Shown here: piece after piece, positions 43,681-52,430 of the stretch | How positions within the stretch are numbered: position 1 is the first letter of the stretch | How the letters are laid out: each line of letters begins with the position of its first letter | NCBI RefSeq assembly: GCF_030551875.1 | Contig: NZ_JAUOZU010000017.1 | Span: 1 to 64,000, forward strand | Reading direction: 5' to 3' | From: Fluviirhizobium alvei | GTDB taxonomy: Bacteria; Pseudomonadota; Alphaproteobacteria; Rhizobiales; Rhizobiaceae | Length of the DNA: 64,000 nt | Made by a program: the position numbers and the translations under genes | The notes under the pieces: model-generated | Seen by the model: only the letters and a program-made list of their open reading frames with translations | Database searches by the model: none | What the model was told of the DNA's origin: nothing

Positions 43681-45897
43681 TCAGGCAGCCAGCGCCTGCT
43701 GGCAGACGCTGATCGTCCTGTGGAGTTCCGTCCATTCGCCTTCTCCGAACGGCTTGCGGCGCATGCCTTCCGCAAGTTCGGCGATCGGTATTAGCCCGAT
43801 ATTGCCCGCGGCCCCCTTGATCGTGTGCAGCAGACGATCCTGTGTCTGCGGATTTTCCGAGTGAAGTTCCTTTTTGAGATCGGAGAGGATGGACGTGATA
43901 TCGGTGAAGAAACTGTCGAGCAGTTCGGCGAAATCCTCCTCGCCAAGCACTTCCACCAGTTCTGCCCGCCGCTCCTGGAAGGAGGTCAGATCCGGCTCTT
44001 CCTGAGCGGGGTGTTTGATTGTGGATTCGGGGGCCGGAAGTGTCTTTCCAAGCCGGCCGGCTGTCTCGATGATCATCTGTCGCAACTTGTTCATGTTGAT
44101 CGGCTTGGATTGAAACCCATCCATACCCGCTTCGAGGCAAAGTCTTGCATCATCGTCGGAGGCGTTGGCCGTCAGGGCATAGATCGGGCTTCGGCGTGAC
44201 TTCCCTTCTCCGGCGCGGATGCGGCGCGCGGCCTCGATCCCGTCCATCACGGGCATCTGCATGTCCATGAGAATGAGATCGAACGCGGTCTCTTCCGCCT
44301 TTTCGATCGCGATGGCTCCGTTTTCAGCGGAGACGACATCCTGGCCGAGATGGTTGAGGAACTTCAAAGCGACATGCAGGTTGATCGGGTTGTCTTCGAC
44401 AATGAGAACGTTCAGCCGTGGCACCAACGTCGCGATGGCATTTGTGTCGTTCTGTTGCTTCGGGGGCTGGCCGGCTTCGACCGGGATTTCGAACCAGAAC
44501 GTGCTGCCATGCCCGAACACGCTTTCGACATCGATCACGCCGCCAAGCTGCTCGACGATTTCCTTGCAGATCGTGAGGCCAAGTCCGGTGCCGCCATATT
44601 TGCGCGCGATGCTGGCATCGACCTGCGAGAAGGGCTTGAACAGTTTGGCGCGCCCTTCCTCATTGATGCCGATGCCGGTATCGATCACATCGAAACGCAT
44701 GCGAAGCGTGCCATCCTCATTCCGTTCCGAGATGCGCAGCGTCACGGACCCGTTGCGGGTAAACTTCGCCGCATTGCTCATCAGATTGAGCAGCACCTGG
44801 CGCAGCCGCGTGACGTCGGTCCGGATATAGGGCAGCGAGAGGGATTCCGGCGCATCGAGCGAAATCCGGTTGCCGCTTTCAAGCGCGCGACCGCGGATCA
44901 TCTCCACGATGCTCTCGGCCATGGCACGGATGTCCACCGAGCGCATCTCAAGCTCGATCCGGCCATGTTCCATCTTGGAGAAATCGAGGATCTCGTTGAT
45001 GATGTCGAGCAGGGCTTCGCCGGATGTGCGGATGGTTCTGAGGTTTTTCGCGCATTCGGGTGAATTCTGGGTGAGCTCCATCAGCTCGACCGTTCCGAGG
45101 ATGGCATTGAGCGGGGTTCTGATCTCATGGCTCATTGTCGCCATGAACTGCGATTTCGCCCGACCCCCCGCTTCGGCAGCCTGATAGGCGCCTTCAAGCC
45201 GCTCGGCCATCCGTTCGAAGGAAAGGCCGGCGGCGCGCACGCTGGCAAGCTGCCGCCGCAGCATGAGAATGATCACGCCGATGATCAGCGCGAGGAAGCC
45301 GATCAGGATCAGCGACTTCATTTCGAGCGCAGCGACCGCTTCACGTTGATCGGCGCGATCGGCGCTGAGCGAACTGTTTGTGAAGGTCACCAGTTGTTCG
45401 GTGTTGACCACAACTTTCTGGAAATCTGCACTTGCGGCCTGGAGTTCGGCGGTGCTGGCGGCTTCTCCGGCGTTGATGGCGTCGAAGATGCCGACCTGTT
45501 CGAACACGTCGCGGCGAATATCCGTGAGCAGCCCCGCTAGCTTGTCATTGACGGTGAATGTCTGCTCAAAAGTCGCCTTCGCCAGCATATCCATCCGCGA
45601 ATAGAGGATGTCATAGCGGGTCGCCAACTGCTTCTGGGATGTGAGAGAAAGATCCTTGGTGGCAAGCATGACCGCGAGCCGTGCATTGAGATTGCGGGCT
45701 TCGCGATCGAGCTGATAGACCGACCACATGGCGTTTTCGCGGATGCCGCTCTGCATGGCGGTATAGCGTTCGGAAATGTCGTAATAGATGAAGCCGAGAA
45801 CGACCGAAAGACCGATTGCAAAGAACTTCAACACCGAGGTGCTCAGTCCGGCCTTGCGGATGGCGATGCGGTCGGCCTCAGGCGTCGACATTGTCAA
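43681..45897 (-). CDS. Hybrid sensor histidine kinase with receiver and Hpt domains
   Basis: A 738-residue membrane kinase: helix 1 (about 22-40), a periplasmic helical sensor of about 150 residues, helix 2 (about 195-213), HisKA with FMATMSHEIRTPLNAILG, HATPase_c with LLNLMSNAAKF and GTGLGLTICKEIVEQLGG, a receiver domain with LILMDMQMPVMDG, and a C-terminal Hpt domain with LLHTIKGAAGNIGL. A full internal phosphorelay, so the final target is a response regulator elsewhere, possibly the HD-GYP protein two genes upstream. Its start overlaps the preceding gene (ATGA). The periplasmic protein encoded next door may be its ligand receptor. Confidence 0.92.
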   Translation of the reverse strand: MTMSTPEADRIAIRKAGLSTSVLKFFAIGLSVVLGFIYYDISERYTAMQSGIRENAMWSVYQLDREARNLNARLAVMLATKDLSLTSQKQLATRYDILYSRMDMLAKATFEQTFTVNDKLAGLLTDIRRDVFEQVGIFDAINAGEAASTAELQAASADFQKVVVNTEQLVTFTNSSLSADRADQREAVAALEMKSLILIGFLALIIGVIILMLRRQLASVRAAGLSFERMAERLEGAYQAAEAGGRAKSQFMATMSHEIRTPLNAILGTVELMELTQNSPECAKNLRTIRTSGEALLDIINEILDFSKMEHGRIELEMRSVDIRAMAESIVEMIRGRALESGNRISLDAPESLSLPYIRTDVTRLRQVLLNLMSNAAKFTRNGSVTLRISERNEDGTLRMRFDVIDTGIGINEEGRAKLFKPFSQVDASIARKYGGTGLGLTICKEIVEQLGGVIDVESVFGHGSTFWFEIPVEAGQPPKQQNDTNAIATLVPRLNVLIVEDNPINLHVALKFLNHLGQDVVSAENGAIAIEKAEETAFDLILMDMQMPVMDGIEAARRIRAGEGKSRRSPIYALTANASDDDARLCLEAGMDGFQSKPINMNKLRQMIIETAGRLGKTLPAPESTIKHPAQEEPDLTSFQERRAELVEVLGEEDFAELLDSFFTDITSILSDLKKELHSENPQTQDRLLHTIKGAAGNIGLIPIAELAEGMRRKPFGEGEWTELHRTISVCQQALAA

Positions 45898-46394
45898 TGG
45901 ACCTCGATGGCCTTGATCTGCCAGACGGAACGCGAGAAGTATTTCTCGTTATAGAGTTCCGGTTTCTCGTCGAACGGATAGATGAGGAAGAGCGGCCCCT
46001 TGTCACGCACGGACATCAGCTTTCCATCCATGCGGGTTGCCAGAATGGTGTCGAAGTCCTTCGCGTCCGACATCGGAACGTCGGCGGCATAGTCGTTGAG
46101 AGCCTTGATCGTCAGGGTCTCGCCATCTGCCCCGGCTGCCTCCAGAATAGCATTCAGCATCGGGCCGGAGAATGTGACTTTGCCGGTGGTCCATGGCGTT
46201 TCCATCGTTCCTGTGCGCGACACGAGCTTTTCGAGCATGTCGATGTCAAACTCTGCCTTGTCGCCCGCGTTCGGCTGGCTGATCTTGCCGGTCACGGTCA
46301 GGACCACATCACCGGTCGGCTTCTCAAGTGCAACAGCTGTGGTGGCGTTCAGAATGAGCAACGCGGCTGCCAGGATGCCATTTCGAATGTTCAT
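45894..46394 (-). CDS. Periplasmic molybdopterin-oxidoreductase-fold-like protein
   Basis: A 166-residue exported protein (signal MNIRNGILAAALLILNATTAVA) with a C-terminal stretch resembling the SUOX/molybdopterin-binding fold (PWTTGKVTFSGPMLNAILEAAGADGETLTIKALNDYAADVP, then FLIYPFDEKPE). No Cys is present, so it cannot ligate molybdenum in the usual way and may only bind a ligand. It is wedged between the HD-GYP regulator and the hybrid kinase, overlapping the latter by 4 bases, which points to a sensory accessory role. Confidence 0.7.
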   Translation of the reverse strand: MNIRNGILAAALLILNATTAVALEKPTGDVVLTVTGKISQPNAGDKAEFDIDMLEKLVSRTGTMETPWTTGKVTFSGPMLNAILEAAGADGETLTIKALNDYAADVPMSDAKDFDTILATRMDGKLMSVRDKGPLFLIYPFDEKPELYNEKYFSRSVWQIKAIEVH

Positions 46395-46407
46395 GATCTT
46401 TCCTCGT

Positions 46408-47496
46408 TCAGGCGGCGACTTCGGCAATATTCGGTTGTTCGGGATCGGTGCTGGATTTCATTTCGTTGTTGATCCCCGCGAGCATGATTCTCATGATTTC
46501 GGGCAAGGCCTTGTCGAAGGCTGCAACACATTCGGGATCAAACTGGATACCCGCGCGGCTGCGAATATGCTCGACGGCCCGCTCGACCGGCCAGGCTTCC
46601 TTGTAGGGTCGCGCCGTCGTCAGCGCGTCGAAGTTGTCGGCAATCGCCACGATCCGTCCCGATAGCGGGATACTAGTACCGGCGCGGCGCAACGGATAGC
46701 CGTTGCCATCCCAGCGTTCATGGTGGCTGCCGGCGATTTCGGCGGCCAGTTGCAGCAGGCTGGATTTCGATTCCTTCAGGATATCGCAGCCGGCCACGGT
46801 ATGGCGTTGCATTTCGGCGAATTCGCCTTCCGTGAGCTTGCCATTCTTCAAGAGCACGGCATCAGGTATCGCGACCTTGCCGATATCATGCATCGGAGCG
46901 GCCAGCCGGATATCGAAGCATAGTTCCAACGGCAGGCCGTAGGCTTTCGCGATCACCTCAGAATAGGCGCCGACCCGGAACGTATGATTGGCCGTATCGC
47001 TATCCTTGTAGGATGCAGCGACTGCGAGACGATGAATGATTTCTTCTTCCCGTTCGCGGATTTCGGCCAGTGATCGGTCGACTTCCGCACGAAGCCAGGC
47101 GGCCTTGTCCGCAAGTTTGGCGCGGGCATCGGCAAGGGCCATGAGATTGCGCAAGCGCGCCCGGAACTCGAGCGGATTGACGGGTTTGGTGAGAAAATCG
47201 ATCGCTCCGGCATTGAGTGCAGCCATTCGTGTTTCGACATCCGTGTCGGCAGTCACGATGACGACCATCTTGTCCTTGTACTTGTCGAAACGCATCACCT
47301 CGGTAACGAATTCGACGCCGTTATAGACGGGCATCTGGAAATCGACGATGGCAATGTCGAAATCGATTGCCGGCATGGCCGCAAGTGCTTCCTGCGGGCT
47401 GCCGAACGGCAAAGGTTCGCAATCCTCGAGCTTGGAAGCGAGCTTGTGAAGGACCATTAGACTGGTCCGGTTGTCATCAACGATGAGGATACGCAT
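46408..47496 (-). CDS. HD-GYP response regulator (RpfG-like c-di-GMP phosphodiesterase)
   Basis: A 362-residue protein: an N-terminal receiver (MRILIVDDNRTSLMVL, phospho-acceptor region IAIVDFQMPVYNG, TKPVNPLEFRARL), a coiled linker (about 125-160) and an HD-GYP domain with HTFRVGAYSE, MHDIGKVAIPDA and HHERWDGNGYP. The GYP motif is intact, so it should hydrolyse cyclic di-GMP when phosphorylated. First gene of an operon with a periplasmic protein and a hybrid kinase carrying an Hpt domain, a plausible cognate phosphorelay. Confidence 0.92.
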   Translation of the reverse strand: MRILIVDDNRTSLMVLHKLASKLEDCEPLPFGSPQEALAAMPAIDFDIAIVDFQMPVYNGVEFVTEVMRFDKYKDKMVVIVTADTDVETRMAALNAGAIDFLTKPVNPLEFRARLRNLMALADARAKLADKAAWLRAEVDRSLAEIREREEEIIHRLAVAASYKDSDTANHTFRVGAYSEVIAKAYGLPLELCFDIRLAAPMHDIGKVAIPDAVLLKNGKLTEGEFAEMQRHTVAGCDILKESKSSLLQLAAEIAGSHHERWDGNGYPLRRAGTSIPLSGRIVAIADNFDALTTARPYKEAWPVERAVEHIRSRAGIQFDPECVAAFDKALPEIMRIMLAGINNEMKSSTDPEQPNIAEVAA

Positions 47497-47947
47497 GTTG
47501 TCCTCTGTACGGTTCTCATAATCATTGCGGTTTTCTGACCAACCGATCGTGAGATGTTGTACCGGACAGAGTCTAAAACGTTATGAACTGCTTATATATA
47601 TTTTTAGCGATATCATTTCTGAGCATTAAGCGGCTGAAATTTAACGGAAATAGAGGCGGGAACATTTTCTGGTCCGCAGCGTTTACATGCCGCGTGTTTT
47701 GGGATTGCTGTGCCGAATTGGGTCTTTGGGGCCAATATGCATGTCAATTTGAGACAGGAATCGCCGGACGCGCCGGGTCCGGATCAAATTGGAGCCTGCT
47801 GTCTGCACGGAATCCCAATTCGGCACGGCAATCGGTTTGCTACCTTCGGGTTGTTGTCTGCAGGGCGCTGCATCTTTAGAAACTGGCTTGCTCGAGGAAA
47901 CATAGTCACGGAGTGGCAAGACATTCACAAAACATTGGAGGTATCCG
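47497..47947. other. Long divergent intergenic region with a nested palindrome
   Basis: About 450 bases between the HD-GYP regulator and an Xre-type gene. AT-rich near 47580-47640, consistent with promoters. The central 130 bases form a large inverted repeat listed separately. No convincing coding frame. Confidence 0.6.
47704..47832. repeat. 129-bp nested inverted repeat
   Basis: Outer 19-base arms at 47704-47722 and 47814-47832 (ATTGCTGTGCCGAATTGGG and its complement with one mismatch) enclose eight-base arms (CAATTTGA at 47745-47752, TCAAATTG at 47784-47791) and six-base arms (CCGGAC at 47764, GTCCGG at 47777). The symmetry suggests a structured RNA or a small mobile palindromic element. 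No sRNA family recognised. Confidence 0.6.
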
Positions 47948-48193
47948 TTGTTTGAGAACCACGCAATCAATCTCTCGCCTTCCCTTGAAACAGAACACCC
48001 GAACAGGATCGGGTTGCATGTGAAGAAACTCCGGCTTGATGCCGGATACAGTATCGAGAACCTGGCCGTGACATGCGGCCTCACGACAAGCGAAATAGAA
48101 GACATAGAAAATGGCCTGGATGACAATCCGGCCCGATTGGCCCGAGTTGCCAACGCGTTGAAGATCACGCCAGATCGGCTCGGTCAGTTTTAG
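47948..48193 (+). CDS. Small Xre-type helix-turn-helix protein
   Basis: An 81-residue protein whose residues 20-75 form a Cro/CI-type helix-turn-helix (NRIGLHVKKLRLDAGYSIENLAVTCGLTTSEIEDIENG ... ARLARVANALKITPDRL). The start is a TTG at 47948 with GGAGG six bases upstream. It is followed by a strong terminator, so it is a single-gene unit. Target unknown; it may regulate its own promoter. Confidence 0.75.
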   Translation: MFENHAINLSPSLETEHPNRIGLHVKKLRLDAGYSIENLAVTCGLTTSEIEDIENGLDDNPARLARVANALKITPDRLGQF

Positions 48194-48214
48194 CATAAGT
48201 TGGATCTATTGCAT

Positions 48215-48247
48215 CGCCGCCCGGCTTTTGGTGCCGGGCGGCGTTTT
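48215..48247 (+). terminator. Rho-independent terminator after the Xre gene
   Basis: Eleven-base perfect arms (CGCCGCCCGGC / GCCGGGCGGCG), seven-base loop, followed by TTTT. Confidence 0.85.
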
Positions 48248-48377
48248 GCGGTTGGGCTCGACAGATCCGCTTCGGTCATTCTGCTCTCTTCGGAGCTCGC
48301 CAGCGCGACTGCAGCGAGCCGCAGTCAACGACGATATTTCCTGACGCCAGATATTGTTCGCGAGGCCCCAGTCTCGC

Positions 48378-48416
48378 TTGACACTTGTCATCTCCCATGT
48401 ATTAGTTGAACGACCA
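48378..48416 (+). promoter_or_regulatory. Promoter with operator 1 of the aromatic cluster
   Basis: TTGACA (48378-48383), 16 bases, TATTAG (48400-48405), overlapped by TAGTTGAACGACCA (48403-48416), a copy of the motif also found at 54940 and 55084. Positioned over the expected transcription start, as for a repressor. About 120 bases before the first permease gene. Confidence 0.6.
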
Positions 48417-48536
48417 ACCAAAGAGATTGGTGCCGGGGGAAGCATGGGAGCCAGGCCGCAGGATGCGTTTGCGTCAGCGGTATTGCCCATGAAGGCATCG
48501 GGTGAATTGGCTGGATGTTGAACGGGAGGACATGGC

Positions 48537-49310
48537 GTGGAATCGTCGCGGACGAAACTGTTGGCCTATCAGGCTTTGGCCGTGCTGGCCTTGCTGGTGC
48601 TCTGGTGGGTATCGACGAGGCTCGGGCTGATTGACACGGCCATCCTGCCGCCGGTCGAGCAGGTGGCCACGCAAATTGTTCTCGTTCTCGAACGTCCGGA
48701 ATTCTATTCCGCGATCGGCAGCACCGTTTTCGATGCCGTCCGAGGCCTGCTCATTGCGGCATTCCTGGCCATACCTCTGGGCATCCTGGTCGGCATGTTT
48801 CCATCCGTCGACAAGGCGACCCGGATGATCATCGATTTCGGCCGCTCCTTCCCCGTGATCGCGCTTCTGCCCATTCTGGTCCTGCTGTTGGGCGCAACCG
48901 CCCTGATGAAGGTGGTTGCCATCGCGATTGCCTGCTTTTTCCCCATTCTCATTCAGACGATTTATGGAGCGCGGCGGCTCGAGCCGACCATTGTCGATAC
49001 GATCCGGAGCTATCGCATTCCGGCCCATCTGCGTTTCTTCAAGGTGCTGTTGCCGGCCGCCGGGCCCTATATCGCGACCGGACTCAGGATTGCGACCACC
49101 ATTTCGATCCTCGTTGCGGTTGGTGTGGAGATTGTCAGCGTGACACCGGGGATGGGACGCGAGATTGCGCTGTCGCGCAGTTACAACGAGACCGGCACAA
49201 CATTCGCCTACATTTTCTATGCCGGTTTCCTTGGCGTTGTCCTGACATTCCTCTGGGATCAGCTCGAAGCGCATTTGCTGGGCTGGCACCATCGCAGCTC
49301 GGCTGAATGA
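48537..49310 (+). CDS. NitT/TauT-type ABC transporter permease 1
   Basis: A 257-residue inner-membrane permease with six hydrophobic helices and the EAA-loop (RSYRIPAHLRFFKVLLPAAGPYIATGLRIA) of the SsuC/TauC family. Starts at a GTG with GGGAGGA six bases upstream; the nearby ATG is out of frame. First gene of a transporter operon with two permeases, an ATPase and a binding protein. The cluster context points to an aromatic or heterocyclic acid as substrate. Confidence 0.88.
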   Translation: MESSRTKLLAYQALAVLALLVLWWVSTRLGLIDTAILPPVEQVATQIVLVLERPEFYSAIGSTVFDAVRGLLIAAFLAIPLGILVGMFPSVDKATRMIIDFGRSFPVIALLPILVLLLGATALMKVVAIAIACFFPILIQTIYGARRLEPTIVDTIRSYRIPAHLRFFKVLLPAAGPYIATGLRIATTISILVAVGVEIVSVTPGMGREIALSRSYNETGTTFAYIFYAGFLGVVLTFLWDQLEAHLLGWHHRSSAE

Positions 49311-49321
49311 AGGGGCCTGCC

Positions 49322-50152
49322 ATGAACCGCTATCTCGTCGTTGATCTCTTCCTTGATATCGTCAAGTCGCTCTGGGTCGCCGGCTTGCTTGTCGCAATCT
49401 GGCTCTGGCTTTCCGCCGGTTCGACCTCATTCTATTTTCCGCCTCTTGCCGATATTCTGTCGGTGCTCTGGAACGAGCTAGTTCATGGTCCGCTTGGAAC
49501 GCATCTGGCTGCCAGCCTGAGCAATCTCGCCTATGGACTGCTGATCGCCTGCGTTTGCGGGGTCGTATTCGGATTGGTGATCGGGCGATCGCAGCAGGGG
49601 CGCAAGGTCCTGTCGCCGATCCTCAACTTTTTGAGAGCCGTTCCGCCGGCGGCCATCGTTCCGATCGTCATTATTGCCCTCGGCGTCGGATCGGCACCGA
49701 AGATCTTCATCATTGCACTGGGCTGCTTCTGGCCGATCCTGCTCAATACGATCGATGGTGTGCGGGGAACGTCGCCTTCGCTTCTGGAAACCGTGCGCGC
49801 CTATCGGATCCCGCCACATCTCGCCCTCGTTCGCGTGGCTCTGCCCGCCGCCCTGCCGCAGATCATGGCGGGTATCCGCGTCGCGCTCGCCGTGGGCCTG
49901 GTGCTGATGGTGATCTCCGAATTCTTTGGCGCCGATCAGGGTATCGGCTTCTACATCACCGATGCGTCGACACGTTTTGCAATCCGGGAGACCTGGGCTG
50001 GCACGCTCTTGGTCGGCATCCTGGGCTACATCCTGAGTTTTGCCTTTCTCCTGATCGAGCGGCGCCTCCTGCGCTGGTACTTCCAGGATGACGGCACATC
50101 GATCTGGGCCCGCTTGCGGGCCGCCCGGCTCAGAACCGGAGGAGGAGCATGA
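49322..50152 (+). CDS. NitT/TauT-type ABC transporter permease 2
   Basis: A 276-residue permease homologous to the preceding one, with six helices and the EAA-loop (RAYRIPPHLALVRVALPAALPQIMAGIRVA). The ATG at 49322 has AAGGGG upstream; the earlier ATG at 49307 overlaps the stop of permease 1 and is the alternative. Two different permeases in this family usually form a heterodimer; most sulfonate and taurine systems use a homodimer. Confidence 0.88.
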   Translation: MNRYLVVDLFLDIVKSLWVAGLLVAIWLWLSAGSTSFYFPPLADILSVLWNELVHGPLGTHLAASLSNLAYGLLIACVCGVVFGLVIGRSQQGRKVLSPILNFLRAVPPAAIVPIVIIALGVGSAPKIFIIALGCFWPILLNTIDGVRGTSPSLLETVRAYRIPPHLALVRVALPAALPQIMAGIRVALAVGLVLMVISEFFGADQGIGFYITDASTRFAIRETWAGTLLVGILGYILSFAFLLIERRLLRWYFQDDGTSIWARLRAARLRTGGGA

Positions 50153-50949
50153 ATACGATGAGCATGAACCGACAGAACGCCGTTCCGGTCGTCAAACCGC
50201 TGGTGGTCGAGGGCTTGAGCAAGAGCTACGGCGCCGTTCAGGTCCTGTCGAACCTTAACCTGCGCGTCGATCCGGGCGAGATCATCTGCATCGTCGGGCC
50301 GTCAGGCGCCGGAAAGACAACGTTGCTGCGATGCCTTTCGGGCCTTCTGGCACCGACAGCCGGCGGCGTGCGGGTGGGCACCGAGACGATTTCCGCACCG
50401 GTTTCGGAAATCGGCATTGTCTTTCAGGATTATCGCGGCTCGCTTCTTCCCTGGATGCGTTCGGCGGAGAACGTTGCCTTCCCCTTGCAGGGCAAAGGCG
50501 TTCCCAAGGCGGAACGGATGGAAAGAGCGCGCTCCAGCCTCGAATCGGTCGGCTTGCCACAGGTGGCGGAGCGCTACCCCTGGCAACTCTCCGGCGGCAT
50601 GCAGCAGCGTGTGGCGATTGCGCGGGCGCTTGCCTATGACGCCCACATCCTGCTCATGGACGAACCGTTCGGTTCGCTCGACGCGCAGACACGGTTTGAT
50701 CTCGAAGATCTCGTGCTTTCGCTGCGCAAGCGGCTGGAAATCTCGATCGTTGTCGTGACGCACGATATCGACGAGGCTGTCTATCTCGCCGATCGGGTGG
50801 TCGTTCTGTCGGGCCATCCCGCGACCGTCATCGATACGGTCGAAATCGATCTCGGTGCCGAGCGCGACCAGATCGCCACCAAAGCCGATCCACGCTTTGC
50901 CGAATACCGCAGCCGGATTCTGAGCCAGATCCGCCGGCCGGTGAAATGA
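50149..50949 (+). CDS. NitT/TauT-type ABC transporter ATPase
   Basis: A 266-residue ATPase with Walker A GPSGAGKTT, signature LSGGMQQRVAIARAL, Walker B LLMDEPFGSLD and switch His in VVTHDIDEAV. Overlaps permease 2 by 4 bases with GGAGGAG upstream. Drives import of the same substrate. Confidence 0.92.
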   Translation: MNTMSMNRQNAVPVVKPLVVEGLSKSYGAVQVLSNLNLRVDPGEIICIVGPSGAGKTTLLRCLSGLLAPTAGGVRVGTETISAPVSEIGIVFQDYRGSLLPWMRSAENVAFPLQGKGVPKAERMERARSSLESVGLPQVAERYPWQLSGGMQQRVAIARALAYDAHILLMDEPFGSLDAQTRFDLEDLVLSLRKRLEISIVVVTHDIDEAVYLADRVVVLSGHPATVIDTVEIDLGAERDQIATKADPRFAEYRSRILSQIRRPVK

Positions 50950-50980
50950 AGCCATTATCCCAATCAGGAGGAGTAGGGAC

Positions 50981-51940
50981 ATGATGACGAAAATGAAAAG
51001 GCGCACTGCCACCGGTTTGCTGGCGGCAATTGCCGCTCTGGCCATGCTGCCCGCCGGTGCTGCTTTGGCACAGGAAAAGGTGATCCGCGTGCTGCGGTCG
51101 CCGGTCGGAACCTTCCAGGGTCTCTATATTGCCGAAGAGCAGGGCTACTTCAAGGAAGCCGGCATCAAGGTCGAGGTCACCATCGGCGGTGCTCCGACGC
51201 AGAATATCGCCCAGCTGCAGGCCGGCCAGACCGATGTGATCATGTCGGGTGCCTTCGATATCATCACCGCTGTGGCGCAGGGACTTCCGGTAACGGCCGT
51301 GCTCAACACCCAGAATCAGGGTGATGTTCCCACCACCGGTCTGCTCGTGCCGCCGAATGGCACGGTAAAGGCGATCGCTGATCTCAAGGGCAAGGCTGTC
51401 GGCCTGCCGGGCGGCGTCCAGAGCACGCAGGGACTGCTGCTGCTGCGCGCGCTGGAATCGGCCGGGATCGCGCGTGAAGACGTCAAGATCGTCAACCTGC
51501 CCTTCGATGCGATGATCGAAAGCGCCGAACGCGGAGCCGTCGATGCCATCATCCCCATCGGGCTCTTTTATTCGCTTGCGCAGAGCAAGGGTTTCACGTC
51601 GGTCGATGAAGCCTATCAATTCATCAAGGGCAATCCGGCCGTCATCTTCGCCTCGTCGAAATCCTTCGTGGCTGAGAATGCCGATGCGATGAAAGCCTTC
51701 GTGGCGGCGATGGAAAAGGCCTATGCCTACGGCAACGAACACCAGGACGCCGTGCGTGCAGTCGACGCGGCGCAGACCAAGATGCCGCCGGACTATATCA
51801 AGACACGCTATATCGCGCCTTTCGTTGCCGCTTTCCCGCGCGACGTCTGGGGCAAGGCCGTTGCCGATATGGAGCGGTTCGGTTTCATTCCGAAAGCACC
51901 GGCCGAAGCCGACTACATCTGGGAAGGCGCGCCGAAGTAA
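50981..51940 (+). CDS. NitT/TauT-type ABC substrate-binding protein
   Basis: A 319-residue periplasmic receptor with a clear signal peptide (RTATGLLAAIAALAMLPAGAALA) and the SsuA/ThiY-like fold: SPVGTFQGLYIAEEQGYFKEAGI, QLQAGQTDVIMSG, LKGKAVGLPGG. Resembles receptors for aromatic or pyrimidine ligands rather than sulfonates. Followed by a strong terminator. Confidence 0.9.
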   Translation: MMTKMKRRTATGLLAAIAALAMLPAGAALAQEKVIRVLRSPVGTFQGLYIAEEQGYFKEAGIKVEVTIGGAPTQNIAQLQAGQTDVIMSGAFDIITAVAQGLPVTAVLNTQNQGDVPTTGLLVPPNGTVKAIADLKGKAVGLPGGVQSTQGLLLLRALESAGIAREDVKIVNLPFDAMIESAERGAVDAIIPIGLFYSLAQSKGFTSVDEAYQFIKGNPAVIFASSKSFVAENADAMKAFVAAMEKAYAYGNEHQDAVRAVDAAQTKMPPDYIKTRYIAPFVAAFPRDVWGKAVADMERFGFIPKAPAEADYIWEGAPK

Positions 51941-51972
51941 GGCTTGAACATTAGAGATGCGGCGGGATCTTG

Positions 51973-51999
51973 GGGGAGCCTCACAGGGCTCCCCTTTTT
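51973..51999 (+). terminator. Terminator after the transporter operon
   Basis: GGGGAGCC / GGCTCCCC arms with a six-base loop and TTTTT. It separates the transporter from the YciI-like gene, which may be reached by read-through. Confidence 0.85.
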
Positions 52000-52015
52000 C
52001 GTGGGGGATCAGACT

Positions 52016-52390
52016 ATGAATGAAGAAATCGAAGCGATTGGGAAGAACTTCTATCGCAAGCGGCTTTGGGTGGTCATGACGCGTCCGGTGGCGCCCATGG
52101 ACGCAATTGTGCCCTATCTTTCCGATCACCTCCGTTACCAGATCGCGCTGGAAAAGCAGGGCCATCTCTTCGCGGCGGGACCGCTGACGCCTTCAGCGGG
52201 AGATGCAATTGTTGGGGCCGGATTGATCCTCCTTCGGGCCGGTAATGAGGAGGAAGCCCGGCACTATGCCGACGGAGATCCGTTCCACCGGCTCGGCTTG
52301 CGCACTTACGATTTGTTCTGCTGGGATATCCACGAGGGAAGGATGACGATCAGTATCGATCTGTCGGATAGCCGGTTTCGGCTGGAGTGA
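52016..52390 (+). CDS. YciI-family protein
   Basis: A 124-residue YciI-like protein with a ferredoxin-like fold (LWVVMTRPVAPMDAIVPYLSDHLRYQIALEKQGHLFAAGPL ... ARHYADGDPFHRLGL). Members of this family include muconolactone isomerase-like and small aromatic-pathway enzymes with a catalytic His/Asp pair; here H70-like and the ADGDPFH segment could play that role. The start at 52016 (GGGGGATC upstream) is preferred over an in-frame ATG further upstream that would run through the terminator. Convergent with the next operon. Confidence 0.82.
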   Translation: MNEEIEAIGKNFYRKRLWVVMTRPVAPMDAIVPYLSDHLRYQIALEKQGHLFAAGPLTPSAGDAIVGAGLILLRAGNEEEARHYADGDPFHRLGLRTYDLFCWDIHEGRMTISIDLSDSRFRLE

Positions 52391-52430
52391 CGGCGCGCAT
52401 GGTTGCGCGCCGGTCTGTTCGCATGATCGA

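Noticed and set aside
47583-47879. 98-residue plus-strand frame in the long intergenic region
   Set aside because: It spans the nested palindrome, has no ribosome-binding site and no recognisable sequence.
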